Assembly (NCBI RefSeq): GCF_003605405.2
Contig: NZ_QYTW02000014.1
Coordinates: 46,432-92,769 of the forward strand
Direction of reading: 5' to 3'
Source of the DNA: Siminovitchia terrae
Lineage (GTDB): Bacteria > Bacillota > Bacilli > Bacillales > Bacillaceae_C
DNA: 46,338 nucleotides
A model generated the notes under the pieces. The model was given only the letters and a program-made list of their open reading frames with translations. It did no database searches and was not told where the DNA came from. The stretch's first letter is position 1. Every line of letters begins with the position of its first letter. This document shows positions 25,395 to 33,424 of the stretch, piece after piece. The translations under genes and the position numbers were made by a program.

Positions 25395-26210
25395 ATGAAG
25401 ACAGAAAGCAATTTTACCAAAATATTAAAGCGAAAATTATTGGCCACATTCTTTACGGCTTTGTTTTTCTCTCTTGCCATGGGAGCCTTTTCCTTAGGTG
25501 TGGATGGACCTTATCATAAAGGGAATCAATTCATAGGGTGGTCGTACGTGGTTTTCACTTATAGCGGACCCATTATTTTGGTGTATGGAAATTTGGTTTC
25601 TCTTGCATTGGAGCATGCACAAAGGAAATGGTTTAAAGGGAACCAATGGTTGTATATTCTATTACATGTTGTATTTGGTTCGGCTAGTGGTTTATTGTTT
25701 CAACAGGCTGGATTTGCAATTAATGGAATGGCGGCTGCTTTGCTGTATGCTCTCGTCGACCGTTTGTTGTTACTATACAAGGGTCCCAAGCGAAAGAAAG
25801 TTTATTTTTTTGCTTTGATTCCTATCTTGTTATCGTTAATAGCTTGGGTCACTCTCGAATACACCTCTCCTAAAATACCGCCTTTTACAAAGGAAGAGGC
25901 AGTGAAAATCGCCGCATCAGATGAGGGAAGGGCACTGGGGACATTTCCGGATAAGATTGGCCAAAGGGAAGGAATCATCAATGATTATCGTGTAACGATG
26001 AAGACAGAGGCATCTGAGTTAGAGAAGGAGAAATATTTAGTGGTCTTTACCGAGACATGGGAAGGTAATGGAGAAAAGGGTGTGAGGTCGGTATCATATG
26101 TGGTGGAGGAAAATTTCTTCCAATCTCAGGGGGAGGAAGGTACAGTCCCTCCTTATTATTTCGACAGCGACAGAAAAGAGCAATGGACAAACCAAACGTT
26201 TGATGAATAA
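25395..26210 (+). CDS. Multi-pass membrane protein of unknown function
   Basis: 271 residues. The first 155 residues hold about five hydrophobic helices. The rest is a soluble domain (PPFTKEEAVKIAASDEGRA, then EKYLVVFTETWEGNG and VSYVVEENFF) that resembles PepSY-like or other small beta-alpha domains without a clear match. The ATG at 25395 follows AGAGGAGCGG; a longer frame from 25329 begins inside palindrome site 4 and is rejected. The last codons, TNQTFDE, are encoded by palindrome site 5. Neighbouring palindromes suggest joint control with the 24703 gene. Confidence 0.72.
   Translation: MKTESNFTKILKRKLLATFFTALFFSLAMGAFSLGVDGPYHKGNQFIGWSYVVFTYSGPIILVYGNLVSLALEHAQRKWFKGNQWLYILLHVVFGSASGLLFQQAGFAINGMAAALLYALVDRLLLLYKGPKRKKVYFFALIPILLSLIAWVTLEYTSPKIPPFTKEEAVKIAASDEGRALGTFPDKIGQREGIINDYRVTMKTEASELEKEKYLVVFTETWEGNGEKGVRSVSYVVEENFFQSQGEEGTVPPYYFDSDRKEQWTNQTFDE
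26191..26204. repeat. TetR-operator-like palindrome, site 5
   Basis: ACCAAACGTTTGAT, matching the consensus at 13 of 14 positions. It lies in the last codons of the membrane protein gene and encodes Asn-Gln-Thr-Phe-Asp. Confidence 0.6.
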
Positions 26211-26241
26211 AATCACCATCTCGCTTGGATGGATCTGTTTG

Positions 26242-26868
26242 TCATGAGGATTTCTCTCTTTTTTCCAAATCCTTGACGGTTTTACTTGTTTGGACTTCCT
26301 TTTCATCCTTTAGCGTACCAAACAATATATCCACAAAAGGGGTGGAGACGCCGTACCAATAGTTCTCATTTTTGAAGTGGTGCAGCAAATGAAGCTTTTT
26401 TACCCACACCCCGAATTTAGTGATCGGTTTAATGGGACGATGTGCAACGTAATGTTTCCACTCGTAAATTAGCAACATGACAATGTTCCCCATAAGGAAG
26501 GAAAAAGCGCCTGTTAGGGTTGACTCGATAAGATAAAAGACCCCGGCAGCGATAACAAGATTTGGAAGGGTGTACCAAATCGGCAGAAATAAAAGTTTTA
26601 AATCATTCGGGTCTTTGTGATGGTCATAATGAAGGCGTTTTAGGAGCTTTAAAAACAGCTGGTTTTTAGGAGCTTTGAGATGGAAAAAAAATCGGTGAGT
26701 TGCATATTCAGTAAACATATACGCAACCAGTCCAAGAAAAAAGTAGATGGCTAGAATCCATGTATCGCCCTTTAACCATACAAAAATACTCAAGGCCGCA
26801 AAAATGAATAGCATTATGGTAATATCGAAAAACAGGAAAAAATCACGGTACAAGCCCTTCTTCTTCAT
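26242..26868 (-). CDS. Fatty acid hydroxylase / sterol desaturase family protein
   Basis: 208-residue integral membrane di-iron enzyme. The eight-histidine signature is present in clusters His58/His63 (ATHRFFFH), His80/His83/His84 (HYDHH), His139/His143 (KHYVAH) and His160/His163/His164 (HLLHH), set between hydrophobic helices. Members hydroxylate or desaturate lipids or carotenoids using O2; the substrate here is unknown. GAGGATGG lies before the ATG. It is a single gene convergent with the membrane protein at 25395. Confidence 0.9.
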   Translation of the reverse strand: MKKKGLYRDFFLFFDITIMLFIFAALSIFVWLKGDTWILAIYFFLGLVAYMFTEYATHRFFFHLKAPKNQLFLKLLKRLHYDHHKDPNDLKLLFLPIWYTLPNLVIAAGVFYLIESTLTGAFSFLMGNIVMLLIYEWKHYVAHRPIKPITKFGVWVKKLHLLHHFKNENYWYGVSTPFVDILFGTLKDEKEVQTSKTVKDLEKREKSS

Positions 26869-26880
26869 GTTTGACCATCC

Positions 26881-27333
26881 TCTTCCTTTGTAATTTCACC
26901 TAGCATAGGGACGACATGTGGATTAGTTTCGCGAAAGCTGTTTCATATGGCCGATCCACTCAACCAGTGAAAGCAAACTTTTGGAAGGACATGCGTAATA
27001 ATATCTCCTTCTATGTTTCGGCATCATTTTTAAGAATCGTCGCGATTGTCATGGGATCTCCTACTACTTTTTCAGCTGATGTAAGTCTTCCTGCGTTAAT
27101 AGCCCCCTTTCCTGCAATGAACCTTCATCTTTTTCACGCAAAGAATGTCCGTTTTAGGGCATGGTATTATCAATATATTAAAAGATGTATACGTAGATGT
27201 CTATATTATCGGAAAATTCGGCGATAAATCTAAACCGATGGTTTCATCAAAAATCATCGGTTTTCTTATTGCTATTTTTAATGTTGTATCATATACTACA
27301 TTACAACAGTAATGCACCCATCCAGAGAGGAGG
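26881..27333. other. Gene-poor region, probably decayed coding sequence
   Basis: No intact gene is supported. On the minus strand, short in-frame pieces with plausible ribosome binding sites occur in different frames: LLTQEDLHQLKK ending at a double stop, AINAGRLTSAEKVVGDP and MTIATILKNDAET. These look like fragments of degraded genes. AATCTAAACCGATGG at 27227-27241 and CATCAAAAATCATCGGTTTTCTT at the end form a CCGATG..CATCGG hairpin with a T tract, a terminator candidate at about 27234-27265. Confidence 0.4.
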
Positions 27334-27339
27334 ATGTGT

Positions 27340-27720
27340 ATGTTAATTGATCCAAATGATACGAAGCCGATTTATCTTCAGATTTCGGAATCGTTGGAGA
27401 ACGAGATCATTGGTGGCCGTTTTAAAGTGAATGACAAAGTGTATTCTCAATACCAGCTGGCAGATATGTTCAATATTAATCCGGCAACTGCCGCGAAGGG
27501 GCTGAATGTATTGGTGGACGAAGGTATTTTATATAAAAGGCGGGGACTTGGTATGTTCGTTGCAGAAGGAGCGAAAGAAAAGGTTATAAGCAAACGAAGG
27601 AATGAAACGTTAAAACGATTGATTCAGGAGCTTGTCCTTGAAGCTGAAAGATTGAATGTTTCGGAGAATGATCTTATTGATATGCTTAAAGAAGTGCACA
27701 AGGGGAGGGGCGGAGAGTGA
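27340..27720 (+). CDS. GntR-family regulator, YtrA type
   Basis: 126 residues. An N-terminal winged helix (IYLQISESLENEIIGGRF, then YSQYQLADMFNINPATAAKGLNVLVDEGIL) is followed by a short C-terminal helical dimerisation segment and no large effector domain, as in YtrA. The ATG at 27340 is preferred over the ATG at 27334 because GAGGAGG is then 6 nt away. The stop overlaps the GTG of the ATPase gene. YtrA regulators repress their own ABC operon and respond to cell-wall antibiotics in B. subtilis; that role is inferred here. Confidence 0.92.
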   Translation: MLIDPNDTKPIYLQISESLENEIIGGRFKVNDKVYSQYQLADMFNINPATAAKGLNVLVDEGILYKRRGLGMFVAEGAKEKVISKRRNETLKRLIQELVLEAERLNVSENDLIDMLKEVHKGRGGE

Positions 27721-28628
27721 ATATCATCGAATGTACAGATCTGACGAAAAAATACGGACGACACCAGGTGCTGGATCAACTGTCATTGACAATCAATGAA
27801 AATAAAATGACGGGGCTTGTTGGAAGAAACGGGGCTGGCAAGACGACGCTGTTAAAGCTGATTTCCGGCTTTATTCATCCAACTTCAGGAACGATCGAAG
27901 TTTTTTCAGAGAATCCTTTCAACAATCTGCGGGTCTCAGCCAACAGCATTTTCATAGATGATCAGATGGGGCTTCCGCCTGCACTTACTTTAAAAGAAAT
28001 ATTGGAAGAGGCAGGGCGTTTTTATGAAAAATGGGATGAGAAACTGGCAGAAGGCCTATTTGATTACTTTTCTTTCAACCCCAATTTTCACCATGGAAAT
28101 TTATCAAAAGGGATGAAGAGCACATTCAACATGATTTTGGGGCTGGCGTCCCGATGCGCTTTGACGATTTTCGATGAGCCCACGACAGGAATGGATGCTG
28201 CAGTCCGCAAAGATTTTTACCGGGCTTTGTTAAAGGATTATCTCGCTCATCCGCGGACCATCATTGTTTCGAGTCATCATTTGAGTGAGATAGAGGATGT
28301 ACTGGAAGATGTCCTGTTGATTAACAATGGGAAAGTCCGTTTGCATTTGTCTGTTTCCGATCTGAAGGAGTGGGCGATCGGTCTTACTGGAAAAATGTCA
28401 GCCATTGCGAAATGGAGCGAAAATAAGGAAATCATCCATGAGAAGGAAGCTGGACCTGGCCGCACTTTTACCGTTGTAAAAAATGATTTTTCCGAAGATC
28501 AGATCAATCAAATGAAGCTTGACGGAATAAAGGTGTCTCAGGTGTCGGCAAGTGATGTGTGCGTTTATTTGACGAGCAGACAAAAAGGGGGAATCGACGA
28601 TGTCTTTAACCGAAATGAGTTTGTCTGA
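27717..28628 (+). CDS. ABC transporter ATPase, YtrB-like
   Basis: 303 residues. Walker A is GRNGAGKTT. The signature is degenerate (LSKGMKSTFNMILGLA), as is typical for the YtrB group, Walker B is LTIFDEPTTGMD, and the H-loop is IVSSHHLSEIED. The C-terminal 80 residues form an accessory domain. The GTG start overlaps the regulator stop (GTGA) and follows a purine-rich GGGGAGGGG. It presumably energises the permease encoded next. Confidence 0.92.
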   Translation: MNIIECTDLTKKYGRHQVLDQLSLTINENKMTGLVGRNGAGKTTLLKLISGFIHPTSGTIEVFSENPFNNLRVSANSIFIDDQMGLPPALTLKEILEEAGRFYEKWDEKLAEGLFDYFSFNPNFHHGNLSKGMKSTFNMILGLASRCALTIFDEPTTGMDAAVRKDFYRALLKDYLAHPRTIIVSSHHLSEIEDVLEDVLLINNGKVRLHLSVSDLKEWAIGLTGKMSAIAKWSENKEIIHEKEAGPGRTFTVVKNDFSEDQINQMKLDGIKVSQVSASDVCVYLTSRQKGGIDDVFNRNEFV

Positions 28629-29349
28629 TGTCGTAAAAAGACAATATGAGTTCAAGATGCGGGCTTTTTTGGGTGTATTTATTTCGATGGCTGGGGTTCA
28701 TCTAATTAGCCTTCTGTTTTCACTCGGAGGTGTGAGTTCTTCTGGAACAAGTTCGAGCACGGGAATATCAATTGATGTTTCTTATTATTCTGCCGATATA
28801 ATTGTTATTTTTACAATGGTTTGGATATTCATTACTGGCATACTGATTACTACAAAGTCGGTCAGATATGATGATTTTACTTTTATAGCGAATCGTTTAA
28901 GCAGCAATTTAGCAAATGTATTATTTTTGCTGACTGCGAGTGCCATCGGAGGGGCAGCTGCTGTTTTAGTAGGCTTCCTGCTAAAAGTCATCGTTTTCTT
29001 TTTGGCAGATATCCAATATAGTACGGGAAACAGCTTAATGGGGGCACCTGCGGAATTTTTCATCGCTGTGACTGCGGCTATTTTATACATGATTTTGTTT
29101 GCTTCTCTTGGTTATTTAACCGGTATGATAGTGCAGGTGAATAAAATTTTCGTCTTTTTGTTGCCAGCGCTTTTAGCCGGATTTGCCGTTTATTTGGGAA
29201 TCCGTAACGTGAAATTGGCAAAAGCCATTTTTGATTTCATTTTTGCTGAATCATCTTTGTTATTATTTGCTGTTAAAGCACTTGTCTTATCAGCTCTATT
29301 TTTTGCAGGATCTATGTTCCTCTCGAATCGAATGGAGGTCAGGAAATAA
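28600..29349 (+). CDS. ABC transporter membrane subunit
   Basis: 249 residues with about six hydrophobic helices and a Ser/Gly-rich first external loop (SSSGTSSSTG). It is the membrane partner of the YtrB-like ATPase by position. AAAGGGGG lies before the ATG. It overlaps the ATPase gene by 29 nt and the next gene by 1 nt. Substrate unknown. Confidence 0.85.
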   Translation: MSLTEMSLSDVVKRQYEFKMRAFLGVFISMAGVHLISLLFSLGGVSSSGTSSSTGISIDVSYYSADIIVIFTMVWIFITGILITTKSVRYDDFTFIANRLSSNLANVLFLLTASAIGGAAAVLVGFLLKVIVFFLADIQYSTGNSLMGAPAEFFIAVTAAILYMILFASLGYLTGMIVQVNKIFVFLLPALLAGFAVYLGIRNVKLAKAIFDFIFAESSLLLFAVKALVLSALFFAGSMFLSNRMEVRK

Positions 29350-30053
29350 TGGGCATGACTGGTTTGCTGGTGCTTGTAGGGTTTGCCGGTATTCTGATAT
29401 GGGGAATCAAGGGAATGCAGCGGAACGTTTTGAAAAATAAACATTACGTAAAACTACTATTAATCGGCTATGGACTTGTGCTGATAGCTGGGGTATTTAT
29501 TTTTGAAGCTTTGCCAATCAGTGAAAAAGAACCCGATTTTAATCGGTCTTCTGATGAACAACTGAATCAAGAAATGGACAGATTGGTTGGTGCCCTTTTG
29601 GATGGGCGTACGAATGAAGTTGATACTCGGTATGTCCTAAATGAATGGCGATGGAAATACAGTGGAAAAGAGCTCCGCATAGAAGATCAAGACTGGTTTG
29701 ATGGATCGGTGATTGTGGAAAGAAAACCTGAAAATGACAGAATGATTGAAGGAACCTATTACTCAAAGTCTGTCGTTGGGGGAATCGATATAACGAATGA
29801 GTATCGGCCATTGAATGTGACATTGGAAAAAGACACAATGCATGTGAAGGGAAAATGGGAAGAGAAAGACCTTAAATTTACGATATATGAAAAAGAATTT
29901 GTCATTACACAGTTTACCGGCGGAGGTAAAGGCGCTATGGATTACGGTGGTTTCATGGAAATCGATTATCTTTATTTAAAAATTCCCAAAGACCTGAAGC
30001 TTAAACCGACGAACGAAGACCTATATATCCATTATGTTGGGGAAGACGAGTAA
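29349..30053 (+). CDS. Membrane protein of unknown function, YtrA-operon member
   Basis: 234 residues. Two N-terminal helices (about 4-22 and 36-56) precede a soluble beta-rich domain of about 175 residues that probably lies outside the membrane. No family was recognised. GGAGGTC precedes the ATG, which overlaps the permease stop (TAATG), so it belongs to the same operon and may be an accessory or sensor subunit of the exporter. The next feature is repeat copy 3, 19 nt downstream. Confidence 0.82.
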   Translation: MGMTGLLVLVGFAGILIWGIKGMQRNVLKNKHYVKLLLIGYGLVLIAGVFIFEALPISEKEPDFNRSSDEQLNQEMDRLVGALLDGRTNEVDTRYVLNEWRWKYSGKELRIEDQDWFDGSVIVERKPENDRMIEGTYYSKSVVGGIDITNEYRPLNVTLEKDTMHVKGKWEEKDLKFTIYEKEFVITQFTGGGKGAMDYGGFMEIDYLYLKIPKDLKLKPTNEDLYIHYVGEDE

Positions 30054-30072
30054 AGAATTGGAGAAAAATATG

Positions 30073-30256
30073 TTTAACTTCATTCAGCAGAAGTCTCCCA
30101 CTTCTGTAAGTGGTGAGATGAATGCTATTTCAGTGGGGGTTCAAACCCCGGCTGAATAAAGTTAAAGCCTCCGGCGGATGCCTCAGATTTTCAGAGGAAA
30201 TTTATCGAGCGGAGCTCGATAAAATCTGGGCGCAAATACGCCAAGGCGCATTTGAT
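30073..30256 (+). repeat. Multi-hairpin repeat element, copy 3
   Basis: Same element as at 12487, with about 11 nt missing between the first and second hairpins and compensating-type changes elsewhere (the third loop is GGA). It starts 19 nt after the stop of the gene ending at 30053, on the same strand. Confidence 0.9.
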
Positions 30257-30281
30257 CTTTGGGTCGTATGAATCCTGAAGC

Positions 30282-30465
30282 GGACAGTATTTTGGAAAAT
30301 TGGATAGTATTTTTGAATATCGGATAGTATTCCGAGAAAGTCGCAAGTATTCCCGTGAACTTGGATAGTATTTGCACGAAGTAGGACAGTAATAGCGTAA
30401 ACCTGGATAGTATTCCTGAAAAGTCGCAAGTATTTCCACGAATCTGGACAGTACCAGCGCAAACT
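30282..30465. repeat. Nine imperfect 20-21-bp tandem units
   Basis: Units of the form GGATAGTATTCCxxGAAxxT begin at 30282, 30302, 30322, 30343, 30363, 30384, 30405, 30426 and 30446. Variants start with GGACAGT or GCAAGTATT. The spacing alternates between 20 and 21 bp, two helical turns. Reading frames across it are artefacts rich in Tyr/Pro/Ser. It follows repeat copy 3 directly. Confidence 0.88.
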
Positions 30466-30505
30466 GTTATTTCAGTACAGATCGATCTTTCGCTTTTTAT
30501 ATCAA

Positions 30506-30540
30506 GAGGGTCCAGCAAAAGCTGGCCCCTCATTTATTTT
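30506..30540. terminator. Bidirectional terminator
   Basis: GAGGG-T-CCAGC pairs with GCTGG-C-CCCTC around AAAA with one mismatch. It is T-rich on the plus side (ATTTATTTT) and lies between the convergent YtrA-type operon and the MerR gene. Confidence 0.75.
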
Positions 30541-30592
30541 AAAAAAGTAAAAAATTTTCACAAGATCCATCGCCCCAAGTCATAGTTAGCGC

Positions 30593-31360
30593 CTAGTCGC
30601 CCAAGTCTGAGCGCCTTTCGATTTCCTTCTTATCAGCAAATGCAGCCATCGCTTCGCACATGAACTTCGCCAAGCCTTCTCCAAATTGATCGATGTTTTT
30701 TGTAAAACGCTCGTCACTGACATACATTTGTCCTAATCCCTTAAACGCCTCAAATGAATAGCTCCCGAAGTTGTCGTTTAAAAAGTCATACCACTCCTTG
30801 ATAGCGGACTGTGCCTCATCAGAATTCGGCGCTTCTTTGCGAAGGGCGGCCAATTTTCTATAAATAGCATTCATTTTTTCAGTCATCGCCTCTTGCTCCT
30901 CTCCCGACATACCCGCAAGCTTCGCATTGGATCGATCCACTGCCTTGTTTCCCCAGCGTTCGCGAGCCTCTTTTTCATAAGGATTTTGACTGAAATCAAA
31001 ACCTTCAAATTTTTCTTTGTTCGTCATTTGAATCTCTCCTTCGGCGTGTTGAATCGTTCTTTCAATCAGAAGGATCATTTGATCAAGCCGGGAACGCTTT
31101 TCCAGCAGCATTTTTTTCTGCAGCAGCAAGGCTTCCTGACGATCGAATGATGGGCTGTTCAACACGTCTTTTATTTTCTTTAAAGGGAAGCCGAGCTCTC
31201 TGAAAAAAAGGATTTGCTGCAGGGTTTCCAAATCTTCATCTGTATATTCTCGATAACCTGATTCTGCCTTTCGTTTAGGCGAGAGTAGGCCGATTTCATC
31301 GTAATGGTGCAGCGTCCGGACGCTAATTCCTATCAACTCTGCCACTTCCTTGACTTTCAT
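30593..31360 (-). CDS. MerR-family regulator with TipAS domain (Mta-like)
   Basis: 255 residues. The N-terminal MerR winged helix (VKEVAELIGISVRTLHHYDEIGLLSP, YREYTDEDL) is followed by a coiled-coil dimerisation helix (about 75-110). A C-terminal TipAS antibiotic-recognition domain (about 120-250) then follows. Its size and plan match B. subtilis Mta, which activates multidrug transporter genes and itself. The promoter upstream has the 19-bp spacer and central dyad of MerR-activated promoters, so autoactivation is likely. No transporter is adjacent. Confidence 0.93.
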   Translation of the reverse strand: MKVKEVAELIGISVRTLHHYDEIGLLSPKRKAESGYREYTDEDLETLQQILFFRELGFPLKKIKDVLNSPSFDRQEALLLQKKMLLEKRSRLDQMILLIERTIQHAEGEIQMTNKEKFEGFDFSQNPYEKEARERWGNKAVDRSNAKLAGMSGEEQEAMTEKMNAIYRKLAALRKEAPNSDEAQSAIKEWYDFLNDNFGSYSFEAFKGLGQMYVSDERFTKNIDQFGEGLAKFMCEAMAAFADKKEIERRSDLGD

Positions 31361-31383
31361 CGATTTCTCCTCCCTTCCATCAC

Positions 31384-31414
31384 AATATAAAGGATCACGT
31401 TACGTGAGAGTCAA
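31384..31414 (-). promoter_or_regulatory. MerR-type promoter of the Mta-like gene
   Basis: On the minus strand TTGACT (31414-31409) and TATATT (31389-31384) are 19 bp apart. The spacer contains the perfect dyad TCACGTAACGTGA (31395-31407). The long spacer with a central dyad is the hallmark of MerR-controlled promoters. It lies within the last codons of the MocR gene. Confidence 0.88.
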
Positions 31415-32837
31415 TAGGTTTTTGTTGATCCTCATAAAAAGGCAGCCAGGCCTCATGGAGAAGTTCAATTCCTTCAACAATCTGTTCCTCTGATAAGCCT
31501 CCAAATCCCAGTAAAATGAGTGGATTTCCCTTCTCTTGCCCAATGCTCCAATTGGCAGTCGTGCTGTAAACTTTCACTCCTAACCTTTCAGCAATTTCTA
31601 CAAGTTCATCAGCACTTTTTCTGCTTTTTATTTGAGTGACAATATGCAGCCCTGCGTTTTGTCCGGTGATTTTCACATAGTCACCCATGGTGTTTTTAAT
31701 GGTTTGGAGAAGAAGATCATGCTTTTTCTGATAAATCTTTCTCATTCTGCGGATATGCCGCTCCCATTCGCCACTTTCCATGAACATCTGCAATGTTCTT
31801 TGATGCAGCCTCGAAACGGTTTGATCATATTTAAATCTATTCGCCTGGTATATATGCAAAAGCCTTTCTGGAAGGACGATATAGCTCATTCGAATGGCTG
31901 GCATGAGTGATTTTGAAAAAGTCCCGGCATAAATGACATTCCCGTTGGCATCCAGTCCCTGCAAAGAAGGAATGGGTTTTCCATGATACCGGAACTCGCC
32001 ATCATAGTCGTCTTCAATAATCAATCCGCCGTTCTCTTCCGCCCATTGCAACAGTTTGATCCGCTTCGTAATGGGCATGACCATCCCCAGTGGAAATTGG
32101 TGGGATGGCGTAATGTAAACAACTTTCGCACCGCTTCGCTCCAATGCGTCCAGATTGATTCCATCCGCTTCGAGCTTGACTGGTGACATTTCGAATCCCA
32201 GTCCTTGAAAAACATGTCGCACTCCGTCATATCCGGGTTCTTCCATGGCAATCTTTTTTCCATCCAATCCAATCAACTGACATAAAAGCCTCATGATGGT
32301 TTGAGTGCCCGACCCAATAACAATCTGTTCTTCCGCGCAGTTTACCGCACGAGCTTGACGGAGATAGCGGCTGATGGAGGACCGAAGTCCAGGCTCCCCC
32401 TGCTTGTCTCCATATGAAAGGAATTCCGAGTTCAGACTTTGATTGACGTATGCTTTCCATTTTTGGAAAGGAAAATGGTCTACATCAATATGAGACATGT
32501 AAAAATCAAACAGGATGTTTTTCTGTGCGGCAGTGGGCTTTTTTTCTGATGGCGGCTGCGAAAAATGAGGTAGGTCCCCGAAGGGCTCTTTTTCCATTTT
32601 AACTACAAAATACCCACTGCGCTCTTTGCTCTCGACATATCCTTCGGCTAAAAGCTGCTGATAAGCCATTTGAACTGTTGTTTTGCTAATGTGTAAATCA
32701 TCGGCAAGCTCGCGGATGGACGGAAGGCGTTTAAGAGATGGGATTCCTCCCGTCTGAATTTCCTCTTTTAAGTATTGATAGAGTTGTAGATACAACGGTT
32801 CGCTTGATTGATTTTCCAATCGAGGACATATTTTCAT
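31395..32837 (-). CDS. MocR/PdxR-type GntR regulator with aminotransferase domain
   Basis: 480 residues. An N-terminal GntR winged helix (LYLQLYQYLKEEIQTGG, LPSIRELADDLHISKTTVQMAYQ) is fused to a fold-type I aminotransferase domain. The PLP-lysine motif is GTFSKSLMPAIRMSY, and the Asp/Tyr pocket is IIEDDYDGEFRY. Such proteins use PLP adducts as effectors rather than for catalysis. The ATG follows GGTGATTTT. It is divergent from a GNAT gene across a 108-nt region carrying an inverted repeat, so it probably regulates that gene and itself. Confidence 0.93.
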   Translation of the reverse strand: MKICPRLENQSSEPLYLQLYQYLKEEIQTGGIPSLKRLPSIRELADDLHISKTTVQMAYQQLLAEGYVESKERSGYFVVKMEKEPFGDLPHFSQPPSEKKPTAAQKNILFDFYMSHIDVDHFPFQKWKAYVNQSLNSEFLSYGDKQGEPGLRSSISRYLRQARAVNCAEEQIVIGSGTQTIMRLLCQLIGLDGKKIAMEEPGYDGVRHVFQGLGFEMSPVKLEADGINLDALERSGAKVVYITPSHQFPLGMVMPITKRIKLLQWAEENGGLIIEDDYDGEFRYHGKPIPSLQGLDANGNVIYAGTFSKSLMPAIRMSYIVLPERLLHIYQANRFKYDQTVSRLHQRTLQMFMESGEWERHIRRMRKIYQKKHDLLLQTIKNTMGDYVKITGQNAGLHIVTQIKSRKSADELVEIAERLGVKVYSTTANWSIGQEKGNPLILLGFGGLSEEQIVEGIELLHEAWLPFYEDQQKPIDSHVT

Positions 32838-32852
32838 AAAATCACCTCAAAT

Positions 32853-32881
32853 CTGTACTGGTTAAATTTTATTTAACTGTA
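32853..32881. promoter_or_regulatory. Probable MocR operator
   Basis: GTTAAAT-TTT-ATTTAAC (32861-32877) is a perfect 7-bp inverted repeat flanked by CTGTACTG on the left and TGTAT on the right. It lies between the divergent MocR and GNAT genes. A second GTGTACAGAT at 32891-32900 may be an additional half-site. The GNAT -10 candidate TATACT follows at about 32900. Confidence 0.6.
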
Positions 32882-32945
32882 TCTTTCTTAGTGTACAGAT
32901 ATACTATAACCTTTTATTTAACACAGTGGAATGGGGGAATGGATT

Positions 32946-33389
32946 ATGCCAATAAATGTAAGACCAGCTGAGAAGAAAGATAGAGATGAGTTAACAAAGC
33001 TTATGTATGAGTATGTTGTCGATTTTTACCAAAGGCCAAGGCCGGAAGTTGAAAAAATGCATCATATCATTGAACTGCTGCTTGAAAAAAAGGAAGGGAT
33101 CCAATTCGTAGCCGAGAAAGGTGGAAAGCTGGCAGGGTTTGCGACTCTGTACTTTACGTACAGTACAACAAGGGCAGATAAAATAACTATCATGAATGAT
33201 TTGTATGTCGTTGAAGAGGAGAGGGGGGCAGGCGTTGCACAGGAACTGTTTAAAGCCTGCGAAGACTATACGAAGGAGAATGGTTATTTCTATATGTCTT
33301 GGGTGACCGCCCCTGATAACTACCGCGCGCAGCGATTTTATGAAAAAATGGGTGGAAGTCGCGCAGATTGGCTGAACTATACGATATAA
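32946..33389 (+). CDS. GNAT-family N-acetyltransferase
   Basis: 147 residues with the GNAT core: motif A is IMNDLYVVEEERGAGVAQEL (acetyl-CoA pyrophosphate loop), and motif B is near NYRAQRFYEKMG. The acceptor substrate is unknown. The ATG at 32946 has GGGGG 8 nt upstream and gives MPINVRPA; the ATG at 32931 lacks a site and is rejected. It is divergent from, and probably controlled by, the MocR regulator. A similar regulator-acetyltransferase pairing is common in Bacillus. Confidence 0.9.
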   Translation: MPINVRPAEKKDRDELTKLMYEYVVDFYQRPRPEVEKMHHIIELLLEKKEGIQFVAEKGGKLAGFATLYFTYSTTRADKITIMNDLYVVEEERGAGVAQELFKACEDYTKENGYFYMSWVTAPDNYRAQRFYEKMGGSRADWLNYTI

Positions 33390-33391
33390 GC

Positions 33392-33424
33392 AAAGAAGTC
33401 TGCGGGCAGGCAGACTTCTTTTTC
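33392..33424. terminator. Bidirectional terminator
   Basis: AAAGAAGTCTGC pairs with GCAGACTTCTTT around a short loop and is followed by TT. It serves the GNAT gene and, on the other strand, overlaps the end of the dehydrogenase-like gene. Confidence 0.88.

Noticed and set aside
26916-27227. 103-residue plus-strand reading frame
   Set aside because: No ribosome binding site or family features; short decayed fragments on the other strand look more protein-like.
30202-30533. Three Tyr/Pro/Ser-rich minus-strand frames
   Set aside because: They arise from the 20-21-bp tandem array and repeat copy 3, not from a gene.
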